Position numbers and translations under genes: made by a program. Source: Bacillota bacterium (GTDB lineage: Bacteria > Bacillota > Clostridia > Acetivibrionales > DTU013). From it: DNA of 64,000 bases. The stretch is from assembly GCA_023412915.1 (NCBI GenBank), contig JAEZRE010000012.1, forward strand, positions 1 through 64,000, in the 5' to 3' direction. The notes beneath the pieces were generated by a model. It was not told the origin of the DNA. It ran no database searches and saw nothing but the letters and a program-made list of their open reading frames with translations. This document shows, one piece after another, positions 25,487-34,728 of the stretch. Within the stretch, counting starts at the first letter, position 1. Each line of letters starts with the position of its first letter.

Positions 25487-25814
25487 GAAAAAATCCTCCC
25501 CCCGCATGACTGCAGACATGTTTCATTTATGTGCAATGAAAATATCGGGTATGATTTTTCACTGCAGCTTATCTAATGTATATTGACAAGGAGTTTAAAA
25601 TATTACATAAATAAAAAACGCTTATACGGCGAGCTTGCACGTTTTTTGAACAAGCCTTCGCCAAGCTCCGAAATATGAAAAAGCGCGGGCACATCGTACC
25701 ACCACGCTTATCGAACAGGACTGCGCTGCGGCTATCGAGCCGGATTACATGAAAACGACCCGTCGGTTCACCGAACGGGTCGCTTAAAAGGTTCTTATTA
25801 TCTTGATCATCATG
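25487..25814. terminator. Gene-free stretch holding the veg terminator
   Basis: The only clear element is the hairpin at 25756-25782 (CGACCCGTCGGT, loop TCA, CCGAACGGGTCG; one bulge). On the minus strand it follows the veg stop and is trailed by TTTTC, so it should terminate veg. The remaining bases carry no gene that I can support. The sipL promoter should lie near 25490-25600, but I see no clear sigma-E or sigma-A match. Confidence 0.7.
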
Positions 25815-26081
25815 TCAGCTGACTCTGATTCTTTTGTCATCCTTGCAAATTACCAACTCAACCGCCTTTGTGAGAATGTCTGTATAACTGTAAGAAACTC
25901 GCCTTGTTGTCTCGTATTCGTTCTCAAACTTGATGATGAAGATGCTGGGATATGAATTTTCAATAACTCCCTCTTTTATAAAAGCCTTTTTTCTTCCCTT
26001 ATTAGCTTTAAGCTGGACTTTTTCGCCAATGCAGGTTTCAATGTTCTTCTTTATTTGGAACAGGTCACTCTTTTCCGCCAT
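25815..26081 (-). CDS. veg: Veg-family protein
   Basis: An 88-residue protein of the Veg family: LFQIKKNIETCIGEKVQLKA, KGRKKAFIKEGVIENSYPSIF, then a C-terminal RRVSYSYTDILT. The length is that of the family. Veg is a small conserved Firmicute protein linked to biofilm regulation in Bacillus subtilis. It is a single-gene unit here with a strong promoter upstream and a terminator downstream. In Firmicutes veg usually lies beside yabG, and that neighbour is upstream here. Confidence 0.93.
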   Translation of the reverse strand: MAEKSDLFQIKKNIETCIGEKVQLKANKGRKKAFIKEGVIENSYPSIFIIKFENEYETTRRVSYSYTDILTKAVELVICKDDKRIRVS

Positions 26082-26108
26082 TGAATCACCTCATCTTCTG
26101 TTTTGTTT

Positions 26109-26137
26109 ATTATATCACAAAAAGTAGAGCTTGTCAA
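26109..26137 (-). promoter_or_regulatory. Consensus sigma-A promoter of veg
   Basis: On the minus strand TTGACA (26137-26132) and TATAAT (26114-26109) are exactly 17 bases apart, both perfect consensus. The veg ATG lies 28 bases after the -10 box, so the leader is very short. It should be one of the strongest constitutive promoters of the region, as the veg promoter is in Bacillus subtilis. Confidence 0.92.
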
Positions 26138-26315
26138 AAAAATAATATATTATAACAAGGGAAATTTAATTATGTCAAGCTTTTTTTAAAAAAATTATTG
26201 ATTTTAGTAGTCTTTCGGGCTGTTTTTCCATATTATGGCTATTTTATGCTTATTGATTTATTTCGTTATTGCCGGTATAATTCACAATTATTTCCTAAAT
26301 CTGTAACTATATTTT

Positions 26316-27242
26316 TCAATTATACGGTTCTTCAGGGAATCCCTCCCTGTATTTCCCCCTTGTCTGGACACCGCCGATCCCGGTTTTTCCTGTAATGGTA
26401 TTGTCAATTACATCCTGCGCGTCCAGTACTTTGTCTATACCCGTAAAAGCTATCTTTTGACAGACCCTGACGGGGTCCAGCGCATGGATCAGGTCTCTAA
26501 AGGGAGCACTGGCAAAATTTGCACCGGCCCTTATTATTTCTTTATATAAAGATTGGCACGCTCCCGCAAAAATCACCAGGGAATCCATGTCGCTGATATA
26601 TCTCCTGGCTTCCCTGACCGCTTCTATAAAGTAGCGCGAATTCCTGTAGGATGCGATATTCGTATAGCTGTCCTCACCCTTTATAAAACCGTCGTGACCC
26701 GTCAGTACCAATATGTCGGGCCTGTGTTCCTTCAACAAGGCGGCCACCTTGCCCGGCTGTTCCTTTTCGGGAACATACTGGCCTGTGACCTCCAGCCCGA
26801 GTTTTCTGTATTCCTCGAGACAACTGTCGAGATAATCCTTGTCCCCATCCAAATGGAGTACTTTCCCCGGCCGCTTTATCATGCCCGTTTCATCGTTTGC
26901 AGTATCTCTGCTATACGCTTTTTTTGTGTACCCCTTGAAGCGCGGCATGAAGTAATTTCCTGCATATTCCGATGAAATGCCCCTTTTATCCTGTGACTGT
27001 CCGTTTCTGTCTGCAGCTCTGGTCTGCGCAATCAGGCAGCACCTGTCCTTGTATTCTCTGACCTTATGTTCAGGCTGCACCAGCAGATCCGATTCGGGAG
27101 CATCCGCTTCGATCCTATAGCTGATCCCTTTCAGGGTAGCTATTCTGTCAGCGCCATTGTTAGTAATATTTACCACCTTGAAAAAGATATCATAGCCATA
27201 AGATTTTCTAGCGACTATATCACCGATCTTCAGTCCACCCAT
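26316..27242 (-). CDS. yabG: Sporulation-specific protease YabG
   Basis: A 308-residue protein. It starts MGGLKIGDIVARKSYGYDI, the usual opening of YabG, and continues VLHLDGDKDYLDSCLEEYRK, PDILVLTGHDGF (with a conserved His/Asp pair) and VIFAGACQSLY with the Cys. YabG is a cysteine protease made in the mother cell that trims coat proteins. In Clostridioides it also processes pre-pro-SleC-type germination enzymes. No SleC or CspC is in this window. It lies upstream of veg on the same strand. Confidence 0.93.
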   Translation of the reverse strand: MGGLKIGDIVARKSYGYDIFFKVVNITNNGADRIATLKGISYRIEADAPESDLLVQPEHKVREYKDRCCLIAQTRAADRNGQSQDKRGISSEYAGNYFMPRFKGYTKKAYSRDTANDETGMIKRPGKVLHLDGDKDYLDSCLEEYRKLGLEVTGQYVPEKEQPGKVAALLKEHRPDILVLTGHDGFIKGEDSYTNIASYRNSRYFIEAVREARRYISDMDSLVIFAGACQSLYKEIIRAGANFASAPFRDLIHALDPVRVCQKIAFTGIDKVLDAQDVIDNTITGKTGIGGVQTRGKYREGFPEEPYN

Positions 27243-27344
27243 GTATCCACCACCATCCCTGTTCCGATACGGTCACAAATAATAATTTGCCACTGATACA
27301 TAATATGTTTACAAATATGGTATTTGTGACAAATGCCCTAAGTA

Positions 27345-27373
27345 TTGTTTTGATAAAAACGGGTTGGTATAAT
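27345..27373 (+). promoter_or_regulatory. Promoter of fhs
   Basis: TTGTTT at 27345-27350 and a perfect TATAAT at 27368-27373 are 17 bases apart, about 45 bases before the fhs ATG. The yabG gene diverges from the same intergenic gap. Confidence 0.75.
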
Positions 27374-27419
27374 GTAAGTTAAATTGATAATGAAACATTA
27401 GTATGAAAGGTTGATCGAT

Positions 27420-29090
27420 ATGCTAACCGATATAGAAATAGCCCAACAGTCCAGGATGAAACCGATTTCCGAAGTGGCCGCCGCTATCGGCATACAGGAG
27501 GATGACCTGGAGCTTTACGGCAAATACAAAGCCAAGCTGTCGCCGGAATTGTGGGAAAGGGTCAAAGACCGCAAGGACGGCAAGCTCATCCTGGTTACGG
27601 CGATAAATCCAACTCCGGCCGGCGAAGGGAAAACTACGACCACCGTGGGTCTGGGACAGGCTATGTCGAAAATCGGCAAGAAAGCGATAATCGCACTCAG
27701 AGAACCTTCACTCGGGCCTGTGATGGGCGTTAAAGGCGGTGCGGCCGGCGGAGGTTATTCCCAGGTCGTTCCCATGGAGGATATAAACCTTCATTTCACA
27801 GGAGATATGCATGCAATCACCGCAGCCAACAATTTGCTGTCAGCTACGATAGACAACCATATACAGCAGGGAAACGAGCTTTGCATAGATCCCAGACAGA
27901 TTTCATGGAAGAGGGCAATGGATATGAACGACAGAGCCCTCAGGAGCATTGTCGTCGGTTTGGGAGGAAAGGCCAACGGAACGCCGCGTGAGGACGGCTT
28001 TGTCATAACGGTGGCGTCGGAGGTCATGGCTATACTGTGTCTTGCCGGCGACCTGACAGATCTTAAAAAAAGGCTCGGAAGGATCATCATAGGGTACACC
28101 TATTCGGGCGCGCCTGTGACAGCATCCCAGTTGAAAGTAGAGGGAGCGATGACTCTGCTGCTGAAGGACGCGATCAAGCCGAACCTTGTACAGACTCTGG
28201 AAAACACCCCTGCGTTAATGCATGGCGGACCGTTCGCCAATATTGCACACGGCTGCAACAGTATAAACGCCACTAAGCTTGCATTGAAGCTGGCGGACTA
28301 TGTAATAACGGAAGCGGGCTTCGGCGCGGATCTCGGAGCCGAAAAATTCTTTGATATAAAATGCCGTTTCGCAGGCTTCAAACCGGATGCCGTCGTTCTT
28401 GTCGCAACAATCCGGGCGTTGAAATACAACGGAGGAGCAAAAAAGGAGAATTTGAAGCTGGAGGATCTGCATTCCCTCAAGTTGGGCTTTACAAATCTGG
28501 AGAAGCATGTTGAGAATCTAAGAAAATACGGTGTTCCGGTAGTTGTCGCCATCAATCATTTCGATTCAGACACGCATGAGGAGATCGAATACATAAAGAC
28601 AAGATGCAAAGGCATTAATGTAGAGGTCGCATTTTCTCAGGTCTTTGCAAGGGGCGGCGAAGGCGGAAAGGAATTGGCTGAAAAACTCGTACACGTGATT
28701 CATAACATACCGTCGTGCTTCAAAACCCTTTACGACGAAAAAGACCCCGTTAAAGCAAAGATAGAAACCATTGCCAGGGAAATATACGGTGCGCGCGGCG
28801 TCACTTACGCTCCTGCAGCCGATAAAGCCATAAAGAAGCTTGAAGAAATGCACCTCGACAACCTTCCCATATGCATGGCAAAGACGCAGTACTCGCTTTC
28901 GGATAACCCGAATATGCTCGGGAGACCGGAGAATTTTGAGATAAATGTCCGGGAGATAAAGGTATCGGCAGGCGCAGGCTTCATAATTGCGCTGACGGGC
29001 GAAATCATGACGATGCCCGGCTTGCCCAAAGTTCCTGCAGCTGAAAAAATTGATATAAATGAGAACGGCATAATCACAGGGTTGTTCTGA
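27420..29090 (+). CDS. fhs: Formate-tetrahydrofolate ligase
   Basis: A 556-residue enzyme. Hallmarks include the P-loop PTPAGEGKTTTTVGL, the REPSLGPVMGVKGGAAGGGY motif, and DMHAITAANNLLSATIDNH. It ends at a conserved MPGLPKVPAAEKI. It makes 10-formyl-tetrahydrofolate from formate, ATP and tetrahydrofolate. In acetogens this is the methyl branch of the Wood-Ljungdahl pathway, while in other anaerobes it serves purine and one-carbon supply. The ATG at 27420 has AAAGG nine bases upstream. The reading frame extends three codons further to a TTG, which is not preferred. Confidence 0.96.
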   Translation: MLTDIEIAQQSRMKPISEVAAAIGIQEDDLELYGKYKAKLSPELWERVKDRKDGKLILVTAINPTPAGEGKTTTTVGLGQAMSKIGKKAIIALREPSLGPVMGVKGGAAGGGYSQVVPMEDINLHFTGDMHAITAANNLLSATIDNHIQQGNELCIDPRQISWKRAMDMNDRALRSIVVGLGGKANGTPREDGFVITVASEVMAILCLAGDLTDLKKRLGRIIIGYTYSGAPVTASQLKVEGAMTLLLKDAIKPNLVQTLENTPALMHGGPFANIAHGCNSINATKLALKLADYVITEAGFGADLGAEKFFDIKCRFAGFKPDAVVLVATIRALKYNGGAKKENLKLEDLHSLKLGFTNLEKHVENLRKYGVPVVVAINHFDSDTHEEIEYIKTRCKGINVEVAFSQVFARGGEGGKELAEKLVHVIHNIPSCFKTLYDEKDPVKAKIETIAREIYGARGVTYAPAADKAIKKLEEMHLDNLPICMAKTQYSLSDNPNMLGRPENFEINVREIKVSAGAGFIIALTGEIMTMPGLPKVPAAEKIDINENGIITGLF

Positions 29091-29101
29091 CAGCGAAACA
29101 A

Positions 29102-29127
29102 GGGGACGGTTCTTTTGTTTCGTCCCC
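29102..29127 (+). terminator. Hairpin of the GGGACGGTTC family after fhs
   Basis: GGGGACG and CGTCCCC pair around GTTCTTTTGTTT, eleven bases after the fhs stop. It carries the same GGGACGGTTCTTTTGTT core as the palindromes at 18086-18252. It may act as a bidirectional stop between fhs and the converging CotS gene, but the core marks it as a dispersed repeat copy. Confidence 0.65.
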
Positions 29128-29137
29128 CTCCGCCGTT

Positions 29138-30127
29138 TTATAGGAAAAGCCTCTGATATTCGGATAAGAAGGCATTCAGTGGCGCCACTTCATCGATAAC
29201 CTCCTGCAGTCGTATGATGAAGCTCTTCTCGGACCAGCTGCGCCTGCTGTTATAATAGCGGTTGACTACACGCCAGAACTTCTGGGGAAATTCAAGTATG
29301 ATCTTCATAACAGCCAGTTCCTCGCTGTTCAAGGTTTTAACCGAATCGTAGGATTGTATTATGAGCTCCGTTTTGGATATGTCCCAATCGCACTTGCGCA
29401 TTTTCCTGCGTATGAAATTGGCTATATCGTACACCCTCAGTTCGTAACAACAATAATCGAAGTTCGTTACAATAACTTTTTCACCCTCCATCAGGATATT
29501 ATGGTGGGTGTAGTCATGATGACAGAAAAGCCCTTCCTGCCTTGTTTTTTCAGCTATAAGAGCATAGCTTGAGGAGTCAAGCTCCTGTGCCGCTTTTTCT
29601 CCCAGTTCGATAAAATAGTCGACATACTGAAGAAAAAGCTGATCGAACCTGCTTTTACCCTTCTTGGCCTGTTTCTTCATCTTCTTTATATCATCGAGCC
29701 GTTTTGCGAAAAATCCTGGAAGCTTGCCCAGGTCATCCTGCACTTTACTGTTTTCGGGAGCCGAATATCCTTTTGAAGCTCTATGCAGGTCGGCTAGGGC
29801 GAGCGCGGCTTTTTTTACGTCATTATCGCTGTCAAAATTGCTCTCCCGGCCTTCTGAAAATTCCGCCAGGGTATAGCAGCTGTTATTGTACAGAAAGCCC
29901 GGTTCTCCCGATAATGTGCAAATATACCTGTCGGTATTGGCAAAACCGTTACTTGCCAGGTGCTCTTTGGCACCGTGTACGAATCTCAATCTGTCGACAG
30001 AAAAAGGTATCTTTTTTATGACCTTGCGACCTTGTTCAGTTACAATCATAAACGTATCCTTATATGGAAACAGATTTTTAACTTCCAGTCCATAATTTTC
30101 AGCTATTTCTCTTTCCATTCCCTGCAT
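29138..30127 (-). CDS. CotS-family spore coat protein (kinase-like fold)
   Basis: A 329-residue protein of the CotS/YsxE group, related to aminoglycoside phosphotransferases. The kinase-like marks are an N-lobe lysine in VIKKIPF, the catalytic-loop-like HHDYTHHNIL, and NFDYC in the place of DFD. The two catalytic positions are thus mostly kept, with IDFD changed to TNFD. CotS proteins localise to the spore coat; whether they phosphorylate anything is not settled. GGAGG precedes the ATG at 30127. It converges on fhs, and the 29102 hairpin lies between. Confidence 0.85.
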   Translation of the reverse strand: MQGMEREIAENYGLEVKNLFPYKDTFMIVTEQGRKVIKKIPFSVDRLRFVHGAKEHLASNGFANTDRYICTLSGEPGFLYNNSCYTLAEFSEGRESNFDSDNDVKKAALALADLHRASKGYSAPENSKVQDDLGKLPGFFAKRLDDIKKMKKQAKKGKSRFDQLFLQYVDYFIELGEKAAQELDSSSYALIAEKTRQEGLFCHHDYTHHNILMEGEKVIVTNFDYCCYELRVYDIANFIRRKMRKCDWDISKTELIIQSYDSVKTLNSEELAVMKIILEFPQKFWRVVNRYYNSRRSWSEKSFIIRLQEVIDEVAPLNAFLSEYQRLFL

Positions 30128-30257
30128 GGCAAACCTCCGGCCTTTTGAACACTGGAATCCCCTGATCGCGTATGGATGCGAAACAATAAATTATATGCCG
30201 CGCAAATCCCTAATAGAAGAGTGATATGTCAGGTCTGCTACGTCAGATGTATAGACA

Positions 30258-30277
30258 TACGATATGAAAATATCGTA
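30258..30277. promoter_or_regulatory. Inverted repeat upstream of small membrane protein
   Basis: TACGATAT-GAAA-ATATCGTA at 30258-30277 is a perfect 8-bp inverted repeat, 54 bases before the ATG at 30331. It could be an operator or a small hairpin; no further support is visible. Confidence 0.4.
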
Positions 30278-30330
30278 TATTGAAATTGGAGATATGTTCC
30301 TCGCATTATTTTAATCGAAGGGGTTCGCAT

Positions 30331-30576
30331 ATGGGATTGAAATTGCTTGTTCTATTCGCATTGCTACTACTGCTGTGTTTCAGCATATATAACTGGTGGT
30401 TCTTGAAAAGCAGGCAAGGGAAACAGCCGCTTGGGAAAAAGAAGAAGACTGTCTTCGACAGTCATGTATTCTGGGGCGCATTGTCTGTATCGATACTTTT
30501 GATAATACTCGGTATAACTACATCCGCCATATATTCGCTCATTGTGAGCGTGATGAGGATGCAGCAGGGCGGATAG
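30331..30576 (+). CDS. Small two-pass membrane protein
   Basis: An 81-residue protein with two membrane segments (about 5-22 and 48-71) separated by a basic loop (KSRQGKQPLGKKKKT). The ATG at 30331 follows AAGGGG by eight bases; the frame upstream to 30280 has no ribosome site. The family is not recognised. It stands alone between the CotS-family gene, which diverges, and a long non-coding region. Confidence 0.6.
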   Translation: MGLKLLVLFALLLLLCFSIYNWWFLKSRQGKQPLGKKKKTVFDSHVFWGALSVSILLIILGITTSAIYSLIVSVMRMQQGG

Positions 30577-31147
30577 GCAGGTCTCGCTTATCATCCAGTA
30601 TCCAAAGCAATCAAACCAAGGTGTATCTGGGCAAGATCTGCAGGTCTCGCTTGTTCAGATCATGTTTTTAAGCACCAACATCAGTAGATAAGTCGAACGA
30701 TAAGTATAAATCCGACTAAGCGGTCCTGTCTCACGGGTCTTTCCAGCCGCTCTATCCGACTGTACATTCAGAAGCATCGCTCTGGAGAAAAAACATGACT
30801 TCACGAACGAGACCTGCCGATCTCTACAGTAAGCTGCTTCGTGGCCTCTAGAAAAGTGCTTGTTTTCCGATTATTTTGAGAGGACCGACGGGGTTGTTTG
30901 CGGAGGTTGTGTTTCCTGCTCCAGAGCCCTACTGCTACGCGATATGGTCGGAATAGCGGTCTGCAACGCCCGTGAGACAGGACCTCTCACCCCGATTGAC
31001 TATATACCCCAATACAAGCTCAATAGTCGGTGCTTGGAAACACAACCGGAGCAGACAGCGCCGGCGGTCCGAGCCCGAGTATATTCCAAGGCAGAGCAGA
31101 CAGCGCCGGCGGTCCGAGTCCGAGTATATTTAGCGTTGATAAAAAAC
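30577..31147. other. Repeat-rich non-coding region between small membrane gene and nifJ
   Basis: No convincing gene. A 16-base perfect inverted pair GGTCCTGTCTCACGGG (30722-30737) / CCCGTGAGACAGGACC (30969-30984) brackets about 230 bases. GCAGGTCTCG occurs at 30580 and 30641 and inverted (CGAGACCTGC) near 30809. GGTTGTGTTTCC (about 30905) is inverted at about 31037. AGCGG/CCGCT pairs lie around 30720-30760. So many paired segments suggest a structured RNA or a decayed element. Confidence 0.5.
31049..31130. repeat. Tandem 37-base repeat, two copies, 45-base period
   Basis: Bases 31049-31085 and 31094-31130 are 37-base copies that differ at one position (GAGCCCGAG versus GAGTCCGAG). Each holds GCAGACAGCGCCGGCGG and ends GTATATT. 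Eight bases lie between them. Two copies only and no spacer variety make this unlike a CRISPR array. Confidence 0.85.
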
Positions 31148-31175
31148 AAAGGAGAGCCCGACAGGGCCCTCCTTT
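31148..31175 (-). terminator. Terminator of nifJ
   Basis: AAAGGAG..CCC / GGG..CTCCTTT forms a hairpin with a 4-base loop. On the minus strand it lies about 25 bases after the nifJ stop and is followed by GTTTTTTATC, a good U-tract. Confidence 0.85.
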
Positions 31176-31200
31176 TCAATATTGCTTATTTCGTTTAAGA

Positions 31201-34200
31201 TCAGCCGTTTGCCAGCCTCTTGTAAGTCTCCAGACGTTCCTGAGCGTTCTTCTGAGCTGCCTCGAACAGAGCTTCGGCTCTTTCCGGGAATGCTCTGGTC
31301 AGCGAAGAATACCTGACCTCGCTCATTATGAAGTCCTTGTACGATGCAGTCGGCTCTTTGGAATCGAGCACGAACGGATTCTTTCCTTCGTCCTTGAGCG
31401 TCGGATTGAACCTGTAAAGGTGCCAGTAACCTGCCTCGACAGCATTCTTTTCTTCGAGCTGCGACTGGCCCATTCCAAGCTTGAGTCCATGGTTGATGCA
31501 AGGTGCGTAAGCGATTATGATCGACGGACCGTGGTACTTCTCAGCTTCAATCATAGCCTTGATCAGCTGGTTCTGGTTTGCACCCATAGCAACCTGGGCT
31601 ACGTAAACGTAACCGTAGGACATCGCGATCATACCAAGGTCTTTCTTCTTTGTTACCTTGCCGGATGCTGCAAACTGTGCTACAGCGCCGGTAGGTGTGG
31701 ACTTGGAAGACTGTCCGCCTGTATTCGAATAAACTTCGGTATCGAATACGAGTATATTGACATCTTCATTGGAAGCAAGTACGTGGTCGAGACCGCCGAA
31801 GCCTATATCGTAAGCCCAACCGTCTCCGCCGAGGATCCACTGGGACTTCTTCACGAGGAATTCTTCTTTTTCCATTATATCCGAAAGAACAGCCTTTACT
31901 TCTTCATCGGAAGCCTTAGGCAGGTATGCTTTCAATACGGCTTTGACCTCAGCCGAAGCTTTCTTCGAGCCTTCGCCGTCTTCCATGCTATCCAGCCAGT
32001 TCGTTAGAGCTGCCTTCACATCCGCCGGCAGATCCTTTTCGAGGGCCTTCTTGCAGTTATCGGCTATCTTGCTTCTGAGCTGCTTTACAGCAAGGAACAT
32101 ACCGTATCCGAACTCTGCGTTATCCTCGAACAGTGAGTTGGCCCATGAAGGTCCGAAACCTTTCTTGTTCGAGCAGTAAGGCATCGACGGTGCGCTGCCG
32201 CCCCAGATCGACGAACAGCCAGTTGCATTGGCAACCATCATTCTGTCCCCGAAAAGCTGGGTCATAAGCTTGGCGTACGGGGTTTCACCGCAGCCTGCGC
32301 ATGCGCCGGAGAATTCGAGCATGGGTTCCTGGAACTGGCTGCCCTTTACCGTGCTTTCTCCGATAGGATTCTTAGGCTCAACAGTCATAGCGTATTCCCA
32401 GTTATCTGCCTGTTCCATCTGAGTTTCAAGCGGTTTCATGATCAATGCCTTTTCCTTTGCGGGGCAGACATTTGCACAGCTTCCGCAGCCTGCGCAATCG
32501 AGGGCGGAGACCTGAATTCTGAAATTCAAGTTTTCAAGACCTTTTCCGATTGCCTTCTTCGACGTAAAGCCTTCGGGCGCCTTCTTCACTTCAGCTTCAT
32601 CGAGCAGGAACGGCCTGATTGCAGCATGCGGGCAAACGTAAGAACACTGGTTGCACTGGATACACTTGTCCATCTGCCATTCCGGAACGTCAACAGCTAT
32701 ACCCCTCTTTTCGTACCTTGAAGTACCATTCGGGAATGTGCCGTCTTCCATGCCGACAAAGGTGCTGACAGGAAGCTTGTCACCGCGCTGTCCGTTGACG
32801 GGCTCGAGTATATCGCTTATGAATGCCGGTACGTCGCGTGTAGCAGCGGCCTCATCCTTAGCCATACCCCAGTTTGCAGGCACATCGATCTTCTTCAAAG
32901 CTTCGACGCCCTTGTCAACTGCAAGGTAATTCATGTTGACTATCTTCTCGCCCTTCTTGCCGTAGGTCTTCAGTATTGCGTCCTTCATATATTTTACAGC
33001 GTCGTCGAGAGGTATGATCTTGGCCAGTTTAAAGAAAGCGGACTGCATGATCATATTGATCCTGTTTCCGAGGCCGATCTCCTTGCCTATTGAAACGCCG
33101 TCGAGAATATACATGTGGATATTGTGCTTTGCGATGAACCTCTTCATGTCGGCGGGCAGCTTTTCGTCGAGCTCTTCCGCAGACCAGCCGCAGTTCAGAA
33201 GGAACGTTCCGTTGTCCTTGAGGTCGCTGATCATGTCGTATTTACCGATGTATGAGGGATTGTGGCATGCAACGAAGTCAGCCTTGTTTATGAGGTATGT
33301 TGAATGAATCGGCTTTTTACCAAATCTGAGGTGCGAGATCGTAACGCCGCCCGATTTCTTGGAGTCGTATGCGAAATATGCCTGCGCATACATGTCGGTG
33401 TGGTCGCCTATGATCTTGATGGAGTTCTTGTTGGCGCCGACGGTACCATCGGAACCGAGTCCCCAGAATTTGCAGCTTACGGTGCCTTCAGGAGCGGTTT
33501 CGAGTTCTTCTCCGGCGTCGAGCGAGAGCTTGGTGACGTCGTCGACTATGCCTATTGTAAAGTGATTCTTCGGGCTCTTTGCCTTAAGATTGTCGTAAAC
33601 AGCTACGATCTGTGCCGGGGTGGTATCCTTGGAACCCAGGCCGTAACGTCCAGCTACGATGACAGGAGACATGCCGCTTTCAAACAGAGCTGTGCAGACA
33701 TCCTGATACAGGGGTTCTCCAAGCGCTCCGGGCTCTTTGGTTCTGTCAAGGACAGCTATCTTCTTTGCCGTTTCCGGAATGGCCTTCAGAAGGTGTTTCA
33801 CTGAGAAAGGCCTGTAGAGATGTACTTTGACAACACCGACCTTTTCGCCCTTCGCCATGAGATAATCGATGGTCTCATCAATAGTTTCACAGACTGAACC
33901 CATAGCAACAATTATCCTGTCTGCATCGGGTGCTCCATAATAATTGAAGAGGCCGTAATTCCTGCCGGTCAGTTTATTGATTTTTTCCATATACTCTTCT
34001 ACTACCGCAGGCACCGAATCATAGTAAGTGTTGCAAGCTTCACGAGCCTGGAAGAATATATCCGGGTTCTGAGCGGTTCCTCTGATGGAAGGATGTTCCG
34101 GATTCAACGCCCTTTTCCTGAATGCTTTTACTGCATCGTAGTCTACAAGCTTTGCAAGTTCATCATATTCGAGAACCTCTATCTTTTGAAGCTCATGCGA

Positions 34201-34728
34201 GGTCCTGAAACCGTCAAAGAAGTTGATGAACGGGACTCTGCTCTTTATTGCGGTGAGGTGCGCTACCGCTGCAAGGTCCATGACTTCCTGCACGCTGTTT
34301 TCTGCAAGCAGTGCCATACCTGTCTGGCGGCATGCCATAACGTCGGAATGGTCACCGAATATCGACAGCGCATGACTTGCCAGTGCCCTGGCGCTCACGT
34401 GGAACACGCCCGGGAGCAATTCTCCGGCGATTTTGTAAAGATTCGGTATCATCAGGAGCAAGCCCTGCGATGCCGTGAAGGTAGTAGTCAGCGCGCCTGC
34501 CGTGAGGGATCCGTGTACTGTTCCTGCAGCGCCGGCTTCGGACTGCATTTCAACAACTTTTACTTCCTGGCCGAAAATATTCTTTCTGCCGGTTGCAGCC
34601 CATTCATCTACATGCTCCGCCATTACAGAAGAAGGCGTAATCGGATAAATGCCTGCGACGTCGGTAAATGCATAGGCTATATGAGACGCCGCGGTATTAC
34701 CATCCATGGTTTTCATGTTTTTTCCCAT
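31201..34728 (-). CDS. nifJ: Pyruvate:ferredoxin (flavodoxin) oxidoreductase
   Basis: A 1175-residue single-chain PFOR of the usual length. The domain order is clear: domain I with GIYPITPSSVMAEHVDEW, domain III with the gamma-type part, two 4Fe-4S motifs CIQCNQCSYVCPHAA and CAGCGSCANVCPAK, and the TPP-binding C-terminal part (GDGWAYDIGFGGLDH, EVYSNTGGQSSKSTP). The third cluster is built from CAGCGETPY and later cysteines. It oxidises pyruvate to acetyl-CoA and CO2 and reduces ferredoxin, a core step of anaerobic metabolism. The ATG at 34728 has GGGGAG nine bases upstream. It is a single-gene unit with its own terminator. Confidence 0.97.
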   Translation of the reverse strand: MGKNMKTMDGNTAASHIAYAFTDVAGIYPITPSSVMAEHVDEWAATGRKNIFGQEVKVVEMQSEAGAAGTVHGSLTAGALTTTFTASQGLLLMIPNLYKIAGELLPGVFHVSARALASHALSIFGDHSDVMACRQTGMALLAENSVQEVMDLAAVAHLTAIKSRVPFINFFDGFRTSHELQKIEVLEYDELAKLVDYDAVKAFRKRALNPEHPSIRGTAQNPDIFFQAREACNTYYDSVPAVVEEYMEKINKLTGRNYGLFNYYGAPDADRIIVAMGSVCETIDETIDYLMAKGEKVGVVKVHLYRPFSVKHLLKAIPETAKKIAVLDRTKEPGALGEPLYQDVCTALFESGMSPVIVAGRYGLGSKDTTPAQIVAVYDNLKAKSPKNHFTIGIVDDVTKLSLDAGEELETAPEGTVSCKFWGLGSDGTVGANKNSIKIIGDHTDMYAQAYFAYDSKKSGGVTISHLRFGKKPIHSTYLINKADFVACHNPSYIGKYDMISDLKDNGTFLLNCGWSAEELDEKLPADMKRFIAKHNIHMYILDGVSIGKEIGLGNRINMIMQSAFFKLAKIIPLDDAVKYMKDAILKTYGKKGEKIVNMNYLAVDKGVEALKKIDVPANWGMAKDEAAATRDVPAFISDILEPVNGQRGDKLPVSTFVGMEDGTFPNGTSRYEKRGIAVDVPEWQMDKCIQCNQCSYVCPHAAIRPFLLDEAEVKKAPEGFTSKKAIGKGLENLNFRIQVSALDCAGCGSCANVCPAKEKALIMKPLETQMEQADNWEYAMTVEPKNPIGESTVKGSQFQEPMLEFSGACAGCGETPYAKLMTQLFGDRMMVANATGCSSIWGGSAPSMPYCSNKKGFGPSWANSLFEDNAEFGYGMFLAVKQLRSKIADNCKKALEKDLPADVKAALTNWLDSMEDGEGSKKASAEVKAVLKAYLPKASDEEVKAVLSDIMEKEEFLVKKSQWILGGDGWAYDIGFGGLDHVLASNEDVNILVFDTEVYSNTGGQSSKSTPTGAVAQFAASGKVTKKKDLGMIAMSYGYVYVAQVAMGANQNQLIKAMIEAEKYHGPSIIIAYAPCINHGLKLGMGQSQLEEKNAVEAGYWHLYRFNPTLKDEGKNPFVLDSKEPTASYKDFIMSEVRYSSLTRAFPERAEALFEAAQKNAQERLETYKRLANG

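Noticed and set aside
31049..31130. Possible CRISPR array
   Set aside because: Only two repeat units with an 8-base gap; no spacers, leader or cas genes in the window.
31030..32007. A 325-codon + frame crossing the repeat region and nifJ
   Set aside because: It runs through the tandem repeats and the nifJ terminator and antisense to nifJ; composition does not look like a protein.
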